NCBI GenBank assembly: GCA_964558115.1 | Contig: CAZLCI010000023.1 | Span: forward strand, 1-27,492 | DNA from: UBA3496 sp964558115 | Lineage (GTDB): Bacteria > UBA8248 | Direction of reading: 5' to 3' | Length of the DNA: 27,492 nt | Part shown: in pieces, positions 7,726-13,824 of the stretch | Numbering within the stretch: the stretch's first letter is position 1 | Layout of the letters: every line of letters begins with the position of its first letter | Program-made: the position numbers and the translations under genes | Notes under the pieces: model-generated | Seen by the model: the letters and a program-made list of their open reading frames with translations, nothing else | The model's database searches: none | Told to the model about the DNA's origin: nothing

Positions 7726-8487
7726 TTATTGTTTTTCTTCTGCGTAAATAAGAGAAGAACTAATAAATGATGAAAATAATTTTTTTGAATGAGGAAAATC
7801 CTCTTCCATATAAGAAAAAAGAGATTCTGGATGCCACTGAACACCTACGACATAAGAATTTTCTTTACTTTCTATTCCTTCTATAACCCCGTCAACAGAA
7901 AAAGCATTAATAAGAAATGATTCAGGAATTTCTTTCAAACTTTGATGATGACTACTATTAACAAGTTCGCTAGAAGAACTAAAAAATTCCTGAAGCTTAG
8001 ATGATTCAATCTCTATATTGTGAAAAGAATAAGTAGATTCTTTATCTGGTTGATGTTGAAGAGGATTATCAAAAAAACTTGGAATATCTTGGAATAAAGT
8101 ACCTCCAGCTGCAACATTTATTGCCTGCATACCTCCGCAAATCCCAAGTATGGGCATATTTAATTCCATTGCTTTCTTAATCAAAGATATTTCAAAATTT
8201 TCCCTCTTTACATTAGGAGGAGCACACTTTACATGTCTATCTTCACCATAATTTAAAGGATCAATATCGTGGCCACCACCAGAAACTAAAATTCCGTCTA
8301 AACTTTGGATAAAATCACTCGTTAAATTTAATTCAGTCATAGAGGGTAATAGGAACGGCAATCCTCCACTTTTTATTATTGATAATATATAGGCATCCAT
8401 TAATACATGCCGTTCTCTTTCTGTTGGCTTTTCAGGAAAAATTCTCTTCACTAGATCACAGCTTATTCCTATTCTAGGCTTTTGCAT
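7726..8487 (-). CDS. peptidase C26 / gamma-glutamyl-gamma-aminobutyrate hydrolase-like (PuuD family)
   Basis: The 253-residue class-I glutamine-amidotransferase fold protein carries the C26 pattern: ILVSGGGHDIDPLNYG (66-81), the nucleophile elbow GICGGMQAINVAAGG (115-129, C117) and GVQWHPES (215-222, H219 and E221) completing a Cys-His-Glu triad. This family hydrolyses gamma-glutamyl amide bonds, for example in putrescine catabolism (PuuD) or gamma-Glu conjugates. No synthetase is adjacent, so it works alone as a hydrolase. The start is ATG, with GAGG in the bases immediately upstream (plus strand 8494-8498). A sigma70-like promoter is seen at 8568-8596. No other polyamine genes are nearby, so the specific substrate is open. 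Confidence 0.85.
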   Translation of the reverse strand: MQKPRIGISCDLVKRIFPEKPTERERHVLMDAYILSIIKSGGLPFLLPSMTELNLTSDFIQSLDGILVSGGGHDIDPLNYGEDRHVKCAPPNVKRENFEISLIKKAMELNMPILGICGGMQAINVAAGGTLFQDIPSFFDNPLQHQPDKESTYSFHNIEIESSKLQEFFSSSSELVNSSHHQSLKEIPESFLINAFSVDGVIEGIESKENSYVVGVQWHPESLFSYMEEDFPHSKKLFSSFISSSLIYAEEKQ

Positions 8488-8515
8488 TTATTTAACCTCA
8501 GTGGAAAAAACTTTA

Positions 8516-8524
8516 TGCTATAAT
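8516..8524 (+). promoter_or_regulatory. extended -10 promoter element for the small membrane protein gene
   Basis: TGCTATAAT is a perfect extended -10 (TGn plus TATAAT at 8519-8524) on the plus strand, about 85 nt before the TTG at 8608. There is no good -35, as expected for extended -10 promoters. A second TATAAT at 8586-8591 with TTTAAA 17 bases upstream is an alternative that would give a leader of about ten bases. Confidence 0.4.
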
Positions 8525-8567
8525 AAATCTATTATGTAAGTGTTTGAACAAGTCAAAATAATTTTAA

Positions 8568-8596
8568 ATTATAAACATTTAATTTTATAATGTAAT
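8568..8596 (-). promoter_or_regulatory. sigma70-like promoter for the C26 hydrolase / ychF transcript
   Basis: On the minus strand, ATTACA (8596-8591) and TATAAT (8573-8568) are separated by exactly 17 bases. The -10 is a perfect match and the -35 matches four of six. Transcription would begin near 8561, leaving about 74 nt of leader before the ATG at 8487. It lies back to back with the plus-strand promoter in this 120-base divergent region. Confidence 0.5.
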
Positions 8597-8607
8597 CAGA
8601 GATAATT

Positions 8608-8922
8608 TTGCTGAAAATATACGTTACAAAACTAATTATTCCTTTAGTGTTCATTTTCTCTATGCTTTCAATTCCGTTTCTTTGGACACCTGAAGTAAAT
8701 GATAATTTTAATAAAATTTCACAACAAGAGACTTTTGAAAAAAAATCTACACATAAAGAAAGTTTTTTGATAACACAAAATAGTAATTTTCAGAAATATA
8801 TGACAATTGGTTTTTTAGTAATTTTAATTTTAGTAACTATATGTGGATTTATGTTATACGGCATCCTAAGACACCAAAGAGTCCAGTGGCAAAAGCGATT
8901 TCCAAAAGAACAAAAAAAGTAA
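8608..8922 (+). CDS. small two-helix membrane protein, unknown function
   Basis: The 104-residue protein is not recognised. An N-terminal hydrophobic stretch (about 8-26, LIIPLVFIFSMLSIPFLW) could be a membrane anchor. It is followed by a polar loop of about 40 residues and a second transmembrane helix (about 67-88, IGFLVILILVTICGFMLYGIL), then a basic tail (RHQRVQWQKRFPKEQKK). By the positive-inside rule the C-terminus is cytoplasmic and the middle loop periplasmic. The start is TTG at 8608. The gene is isolated: divergent from the C26 hydrolase and convergent with the CoA-transferase, whose stop lies four bases away. Codon use matches its neighbours and it has its own promoter-like element, which supports it as a real gene. 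Confidence 0.6.
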   Translation: MLKIYVTKLIIPLVFIFSMLSIPFLWTPEVNDNFNKISQQETFEKKSTHKESFLITQNSNFQKYMTIGFLVILILVTICGFMLYGILRHQRVQWQKRFPKEQKK

Positions 8923-8926
8923 CGAC

Positions 8927-10111
8927 CTATCTATCTAAAAAATCTTTTATAATTTTTTGAGATTTCAATAATTTAATCTTCTGAGAATCAAAGTTTAATT
9001 CTCCTAAGATTTCATTTGTATGTTCACCTAATAATGGAGAGGGTCTTGAAAAATCAAAATCTTCCTCCTCAAAAATAAAAGGTGCCCCTGACATTAACCC
9101 TACATCTGCTTTTGAATGTAATACACTGACAAATGCTTCGGGAAATTCTCGTTTTGCATCTTCAATATTATTAATTGAACTAACAGGAACACCAAGAGGT
9201 ACGAGTATTTTTTCCCATTCAGATGTTGTCTTTTCTATGAGTATTTTTTCAAGGATGTGACGAAGTTCTTCATCGTTTTTTACACGACTCTCATTATCTA
9301 TAAATCTAGGATCATTAGCTAGTTCTTCAAGTTCTAAAGAATCCATAAGCAACACAAATCGTTTGGTATTAGAAATTGCAATGAAAATTCTTCCATCTTT
9401 TGTCTTATAGCCAGAAAACGGAGAAACAACAGGGTGCGAAAGACCTTCTGGTTCAGGAATAGTTCCTGAAAAACTATGTCTCACAATTGGATTTTCTAAA
9501 ATATTTACTGCAGCAGAAAGCATAGAAGCATCTATCTTACGACCTTTTGAATCTCTCTCTCTTTTCCATAGAGCTAATAAAACCGCAGATAATAAGTATA
9601 AACCTGTTGTTATATCAACTATAGACACTCCAACTCTGACAAGGTCTCCATTTTTTGTTCCTGTGACACTAACTAATCCGGAAGCTGCTTGAATTAGACT
9701 ATCAAATGCAGGGCGTTTAGAGTGTTTAGAGTGTTTAGAAAAGCCGGTAACTGAACCGTATATCAATCTATTATTTATTCCTTTTAAAACATCCCAACCA
9801 ATACCAAGACGTTCCATTACCCCAGGTGAAAAATTTTCTATTAAAATATCTGACTTTTCTACAATTTTTTTAAAAAGCTCAATTCCATCACTTGTTTTTA
9901 AATTAATAGAAATCGATCTTTTCCCTCTGTTTAAGCTCATAAAGTAGCTGCTCTCATTATTTGAAAAAGGTCCTATAGAACGGCTATCATCTCCATCTAA
10001 ACTTTCAACCTTAATTACATCAGCACCCATCAAGGCTAGATACATAGATACTATTGGACCGGCATTAAACTGCGCTACATCTATAACTTTTATGCCATTT
10101 AATAAAGACAT
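8927..10111 (-). CDS. CaiB/BaiF family CoA-transferase (family III)
   Basis: This family III CoA-transferase moves CoA between carboxylic acids through an aspartyl thioester. Family motifs appear in order: LNGIKVIDVAQFNAGP at the N-terminus, GADVIKVES, SYFMSLNRGKRSISINLK, ILIENFSPGVMERLGIGW, AFDSLIQAASGLVSVTG, VGVSIVDITTGLY with the catalytic Asp (D166), GRKIDASMLSAAV and LLGEHTNEIL. The start at 10111 is chosen because AGAGG lies eight bases upstream; an in-frame ATG at 10129 adds six residues but has no ribosome site. The loop usually reading like GPYADRP is replaced by SKHSKHSKRP, coded by a 9-bp tandem repeat at about 9714-9741. It lies downstream of the DUF35/AT-hook gene on the same strand. 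The acyl substrate is unknown. Confidence 0.88.
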   Translation of the reverse strand: MSLLNGIKVIDVAQFNAGPIVSMYLALMGADVIKVESLDGDDSRSIGPFSNNESSYFMSLNRGKRSISINLKTSDGIELFKKIVEKSDILIENFSPGVMERLGIGWDVLKGINNRLIYGSVTGFSKHSKHSKRPAFDSLIQAASGLVSVTGTKNGDLVRVGVSIVDITTGLYLLSAVLLALWKRERDSKGRKIDASMLSAAVNILENPIVRHSFSGTIPEPEGLSHPVVSPFSGYKTKDGRIFIAISNTKRFVLLMDSLELEELANDPRFIDNESRVKNDEELRHILEKILIEKTTSEWEKILVPLGVPVSSINNIEDAKREFPEAFVSVLHSKADVGLMSGAPFIFEEEDFDFSRPSPLLGEHTNEILGELNFDSQKIKLLKSQKIIKDFLDR

Positions 10112-10213
10112 AGAGGAAACCTCTTCCATTAATTAGAAAAGAATAAGAAAAATTTTATAATGATATTTTACAGACTTAGGAAAAAATTTTAGGTTCTTAA
10201 AATCAGACACAAT

Positions 10214-10994
10214 TTAATTTTTCTTTGGACGTCCCCTACCCCTTTTTACAGGAACTTCCCCACCCTCTGGAANNNNNNNNNNNNNNNNNNNNNNNNNNNN
10301 NNNNNNNNNNNNNNNNNNNNNNNNNNNNNNNNNNNNNNNNNNNNNNNNNNNNNNNNNNNNNNNNNNNNNNNNGTTCAACAATCGGATGTTTTCTTGGACG
10401 TCCTCTACCCCTTTTTACAGGAACTTCCCCACCCTCTGGAAGTTCAACAATCGGATGTTTTCTTGGACGTCCTCTACCCCTTTTTACAGGAACTTCAGGA
10501 ATATCGTACCTAGGTTTTTTATTTCCAGTAACTAATTTATAGGCATAATTAACAACAAAATTTCCACTGTCATCTTCATTTAATTTTTCCAAAACAAGCT
10601 CAACAGGAGTTCCAGGTATTAATAAATACCGAAAACCTTCCCAATCAATTAAATGTGAATTAATTCTTATTCCTTCATCCAGCATTATAACAGCAGAAAC
10701 TCTTTCTTCTGTTGAATCCATTGAAACACGAGTAACATTTGCAGAAAGAAGTTTCCCTTTTTCTCCAAACATCACTTCAGTAGTACTTCGTGGACAAGAA
10801 GGATAATAACAAGTAGCTTTTGAACCAGTCTTCGGGAAAAAATGTTCTTCACATTCTTTACAGAATGACCCTATAAGTTTAGGTTTTTTCCTTGAAGAAG
10901 TAGGAATAACGAAGACATCTCTCATTAATGGAACCACATTAGAGCTATCTCCTGGAAAAAACCTTTTACTCTCTTTTTTCTCAATATCTTCCAT
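10214..10994 (-). CDS. zinc-ribbon/OB-fold (DUF35) protein with C-terminal AT-hook repeat tail, interrupted by assembly gap
   Basis: The N-terminal part (about 25-155) matches the DUF35 pair of domains: a zinc ribbon with C45-x2-C48 and C62-x4-C67, then an OB fold (ANVTRVSMDSTEERVSAVIM through GTPVELVLEK). Such proteins usually partner thiolases or other acyl-CoA enzymes. From residue 168 the protein becomes 23-residue repeats, each with an AT-hook core (KRGRGRPRKH) joined by an acidic linker (PIVELPEGGEV). Two hooks precede the 100-N gap, and one follows it, reading PVKRGRGRPKKN and a TAA stop at 10214-10216. The N count is not a multiple of three, so a naive translation loses the frame; the gap is probably a multiple of 69 bp, which restores it. 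ATG start with AGGGA six bases upstream. It precedes the CoA-transferase on the same strand. Confidence 0.8.
10225..10496 (-). repeat. 69-bp tandem repeats encoding AT-hook motifs
   Basis: A full unit (10373-10441) is followed by a second copy identical over 55 bp (10442-10496). Left of the gap, 10225-10272 matches the unit at 47 of 48 bases. The period is 69 bp, exactly 23 codons, so copy changes keep the reading frame. Near identity at silent sites suggests recent expansion or gene conversion. The gap begins right after a unit end (CTCTGGAA) and ends right before a unit start (GTTCAAC). Confidence 0.9.
10273..10372. other. assembly gap (100 N) inside the repeat array
   Basis: Exactly 100 N are present, a common placeholder for a gap of unknown length. 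Both flanks are copies of the same 69-bp repeat and meet at a unit boundary, so the real insert is most simply a whole number of units (possibly zero). The assembly probably broke because reads could not span the repeat. Confidence 0.95.
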
Positions 10995-11067
10995 AGAACG
11001 TCCCTATAATTTAGTAAAAAGAAACGTTATTCGCAAAAAAAATCTAACGAATTTCATCAAGAGGCGG

Positions 11068-11096
11068 AAAATATCAAGGGTTATAAAAAGTGTCAA
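11068..11096 (-). promoter_or_regulatory. sigma70-like promoter for the DUF35/AT-hook gene
   Basis: On the minus strand a perfect TTGACA (11096-11091) is followed after 17 bases by TATTTT (11073-11068), matching four of six -10 bases. The predicted start of transcription is near 11061, about 67 nt before the ATG at 10994. The rest of the 140-base stretch 10995-11134 shows only an AT-rich inverted repeat at 11114-11131, which is not a convincing terminator. Confidence 0.45.
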
Positions 11097-11134
11097 GGCA
11101 TTAAATTTAAAGATTTTTATTTTAATAAAAACAA

Positions 11135-11386
11135 CTATTCAATATTATTTCGTTGATCTTCTTCGGAAAGAGTGGAGGATTCCTCATCTTGATGAAGAAT
11201 TTCACTGTTTTTTTTTTCATTAATTATAAAAGTAATACCTTCAAGCAAATTTATTATCCTATCTAGCTTATTGCGTAATCCATATATGGCAAAAGGAAGG
11301 AAGAGCCACATAAAGGACAAAAGAATAACAAAGGATAAAAATAATATTACAAGAGGATTATTAAATAAATCGGGAAAGTCTGTCAT
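11135..11386 (-). CDS. small single-helix membrane protein, unknown function
   Basis: The 83-residue protein is not recognised. It has one strong hydrophobic helix (about 12-36, PLVILFLSFVILLSFMWLFLPFAIYG). This is followed by an amphipathic stretch, LRNKLDRIINLLEGITFIINEKK, and a short acidic, glutamate- and serine-rich tail. The arrangement, with a single anchor and a heptad-like region directly after it, is seen in small membrane scaffold or regulatory proteins, but no function can be assigned. The ATG at 11386 has no strong ribosome site, so the start is less certain. It is upstream of the DUF35 gene on the same strand, but a promoter-like site lies between them. Confidence 0.55.
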   Translation of the reverse strand: MTDFPDLFNNPLVILFLSFVILLSFMWLFLPFAIYGLRNKLDRIINLLEGITFIINEKKNSEILHQDEESSTLSEEDQRNNIE

Positions 11387-11475
11387 ATAAATAGTTAACT
11401 TCCATTTTTAGAATTAATAGAAATCAAAAAAATAATCAAAAAAATATTTATAAATTGTTTAGAATTTATGTTCAC

Positions 11476-11505
11476 TTGACCTTAATAAAGAAGGGACCTT
11501 ATAGT
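11476..11505 (+). promoter_or_regulatory. sigma70-like promoter for the selA operon
   Basis: TTGACC (11476-11481) and TATAGT (11500-11505) are separated by 18 bases, each matching five of six consensus positions. Transcription would begin near 11512, about 35 nt before the selA ATG at 11547. No tRNA-like structure is visible in 11387-11546. Confidence 0.55.
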
Positions 11506-11546
11506 CAAATAAACTATTGTTTTGTAATTTTCGAATTGAGTGAAAA

Positions 11547-12971
11547 ATGAAACCGCCTACCAACAAAGTTCAAACTCTCCTCAAGAAGTTGCCTTCGGTA
11601 ACTGAAGTTCTTAAAGAACTTGATCAGTTACAAGAAGGTATTTTTTCTGAAAAACAAATTACGGATTGTGTTAGAAAAGCTATAGAAAAATATAGAAAAT
11701 CGATCTTGAAAAATTCATCTAAAGATAAAAAGACAATTTCTTCAAATAAAATGCTTCAAAAGATAAAAAAAGATATAACCAAAGAACTTTTATCTGAAGA
11801 AGAACAAAATTTAAAACCTGTAATTAACGCTACCGGAATCGTAATACATACAAATTTAGGTCGAGCCCCACTTAGCGATCCTGCTTGTAATTCATTACTT
11901 GAAGTAGCTAAAGGATATTCAAATCTTGAGTTCGATTTACATTCTGGCAAAAGAGGGAAACGTGAACATAGTATAGAATCGATTTTATGCAAACTCACTG
12001 GTGCAGAAGATGCATTAGTTGTAAATAATAATGCAGCTGCGGTTATGTTTTCTCTAAAAGTTATGAGTAAAGATAGAGAATCAATTGTTTCTAGAGGAGA
12101 ACTAATCGAAATTGGAGGTTCTTTCAGAATTCCTGACATTATGAAAGAAAGTGGAGCAAAACTTATAGAAGTTGGGACAACCAATAAAACATATATCAAA
12201 GATTATGAGAATGCCATAAATAGTCATACTGCACTCCTATTTAAAGCACATACAAGCAACTTCTATATCTCCGGATTTACTGATACTCCTAGCAGAGAAG
12301 AATTATCAAAACTAGGAAAAGAAAAATCAATTCCTGTACTTGAAGATTTAGGAAGTGGTTCACTGTACAAATTTTCAATTCTATCTACAGAACCTACAGT
12401 CATGGATTCCATAAAATCAGGAGTTGACGTAGTCACTTTCTCAGGAGACAAACTGGTAGGTGGACCCCAGGCAGGTATTATAGTGGGCTCAAAATATTGG
12501 ATTCAAAAAATGAGAAAAGACCCTATGATGCGTATGCTAAGATTAGACAAATTAGTCATTACTGCCTTAGAAAAAACTCTTTTGTCATTTTTGAATCCAG
12601 AAAAGTTAGCCAAGGAGATTCCTGTTTATTCAATTCTTTTTCAAAAGAAAAGAACATTACGCAATAGAGCAAATAAACTTTTAAAGATTCTAGAAAAAAA
12701 ACAAAAATCCAAGGCCACTTTTTTTATAATAGAAACAATTGGTCAGGTAGGTGGAGGAACGATGCCATCTACTAAACTAGAAAGTTATAGTTTAGTAATT
12801 CAAACAAAAAATAAAAGTCCTGATATTTTTTCAAAATATCTTCGTAAAAATAAAAATCCAGTAATAGCAAGAATTAAGGATGACAAGATTTACTTAGATA
12901 TGCTTTGTGTCAAAGATGAAGACCTGAAATTATTACAACAAACTATTGAAGAAGCACTTTCAATGACTTAG
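11547..12971 (+). CDS. selA: L-seryl-tRNA(Sec) selenium transferase
   Basis: SelA converts seryl-tRNA(Sec) to selenocysteinyl-tRNA(Sec) with selenophosphate, using PLP. The 474-residue length is normal. Diagnostic segments are the N-terminal LLKKLPSVTEVL, VINATGIVIHTNLGRAPLS (92-110), YSNLEFDLHSGKRGKRE (124-140), SNFYISGF and LEDLGSGSLY. The PLP-lysine motif TFSGDKLVGGPQAG (297-310) carries K302. The C-terminal GQVGGGTMPSTKLES is also typical. ATG start, preceded by GAGTG at five bases. It is the first gene of a transcript with an alpha/beta hydrolase, selB and a PLP lyase. No tRNA-Sec gene (selC) or convincing selD is seen in the window, so these must lie elsewhere. Confidence 0.95.
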   Translation: MKPPTNKVQTLLKKLPSVTEVLKELDQLQEGIFSEKQITDCVRKAIEKYRKSILKNSSKDKKTISSNKMLQKIKKDITKELLSEEEQNLKPVINATGIVIHTNLGRAPLSDPACNSLLEVAKGYSNLEFDLHSGKRGKREHSIESILCKLTGAEDALVVNNNAAAVMFSLKVMSKDRESIVSRGELIEIGGSFRIPDIMKESGAKLIEVGTTNKTYIKDYENAINSHTALLFKAHTSNFYISGFTDTPSREELSKLGKEKSIPVLEDLGSGSLYKFSILSTEPTVMDSIKSGVDVVTFSGDKLVGGPQAGIIVGSKYWIQKMRKDPMMRMLRLDKLVITALEKTLLSFLNPEKLAKEIPVYSILFQKKRTLRNRANKLLKILEKKQKSKATFFIIETIGQVGGGTMPSTKLESYSLVIQTKNKSPDIFSKYLRKNKNPVIARIKDDKIYLDMLCVKDEDLKLLQQTIEEALSMT

Positions 12972-12994
12972 GCTTTACAAAAAAAGAGAATTTA

Positions 12995-13804
12995 GTGGCT
13001 ACTGTCAAATCTCATGGCGTGAAAATTGATTATGAAATTTTAAATCCAGAAGGAAAAGGTATTCCTGTTTTTTTTATTAGTGGTCTAGGAGGAGTTAGAA
13101 ATTCATGGGAAAAACAATTATCTTCTTTCGTGTCTAGAGGACCTGTAATCCTACATGATCACAGAGGAACTGGAAAAAGTGATAAACCTTCTGGAGTATA
13201 CAGTGTAGAAAAAATGGCCGAAGATATTATCTCTATCATGGATGAACTTTCGATAAAAAAAGCACATATGGTAGGAACCTCTACAGGCGGCGCGATAATA
13301 CAAATTTTATGTATTAAATTTGGAAATAGAATTCAAAGTGGAGTAATAGCTAGTTCTTGGCCTAAGAGCGATCCTTATTTTATTCGTCAATTTGAGGTTA
13401 GAAAGGAGATTCTACTCAATATGGGATGGAAAACACATAATCGTCTTTCATCTTTCACTTTATATAGCCCAGAATTTTTTTCAAATAATTATACAGAAAT
13501 AGAAGAAAATGAAAAAAACCAACTTATAAATATGCCCCCTAAAGAAATAATGGCTGAAAGAATTGACTGTATTATCAAACACGACCAATTAGAAGAACTA
13601 CCGAAAATCAAAAATCCTATCTTAGTCTTAGTTGGAAGAGAGGATTTTGTTACACCAGTATATTACTCTGAAAAAATCGCATCCTTGATACCTAATTCTG
13701 AATTAAAGATTTTTGATAAAGGTGGTCACTTTATCTATCTGACTTATCCAAATGAATTTAACAATACAGTTCTTGGTTTTATTAATCGAAATGAAATTTT
13801 TTAA
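12995..13804 (+). CDS. alpha/beta-hydrolase fold protein
   Basis: The 269-residue protein is an alpha/beta hydrolase with a complete triad: nucleophile S96 in the elbow GTSTGG (94-99), D217 in LVGREDFVTP and H245 in KGGHF. The oxyanion region ISGLGGVRNSWEKQL (28-42) and DHRGTGKSDKP (55-65) are standard. It has no signal peptide and is probably cytoplasmic. It resembles 3-oxoadipate enol-lactonase-like and general esterase members, but the substrate cannot be told. The start is GTG, 23 bases after selA, and selB follows after 20 bases, so it is placed inside the selenocysteine operon. A role in selenium metabolism is not established for this family; hitchhiking is as likely. Confidence 0.85.
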   Translation: MATVKSHGVKIDYEILNPEGKGIPVFFISGLGGVRNSWEKQLSSFVSRGPVILHDHRGTGKSDKPSGVYSVEKMAEDIISIMDELSIKKAHMVGTSTGGAIIQILCIKFGNRIQSGVIASSWPKSDPYFIRQFEVRKEILLNMGWKTHNRLSSFTLYSPEFFSNNYTEIEENEKNQLINMPPKEIMAERIDCIIKHDQLEELPKIKNPILVLVGREDFVTPVYYSEKIASLIPNSELKIFDKGGHFIYLTYPNEFNNTVLGFINRNEIF

Positions 13805-13824
13805 CACCTCGAGAGATCATTACT

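Noticed and set aside
10236..10272. C-terminus of the DUF35 protein read in the frame set by the 100 N
   Set aside because: The N count is arbitrary and shifts the frame; the repeat frame continues to a TAA at 10214-10216 with a final AT hook.
10225..10542. Plus-strand open frame through the repeat array
   Set aside because: It is the antisense of the AT-hook repeats, crosses the N block and has no ribosome site; a 69-bp repeat without stops leaves several frames open.
11114..11131. TTTTTATT/AATAAAAA inverted repeat as terminator of the small membrane protein gene
   Set aside because: AT-only stem with a two-base centre, too weak to support termination.
11387..11546. tRNA-Sec (selC) near selA
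   Set aside because: No long acceptor and variable arm structure or UCA anticodon loop could be found here or in the other intergenic regions.
11756..12199. Minus-strand open frame of 147 codons inside selA
   Set aside because: It is fully covered by selA, whose motifs span the region; no independent evidence.
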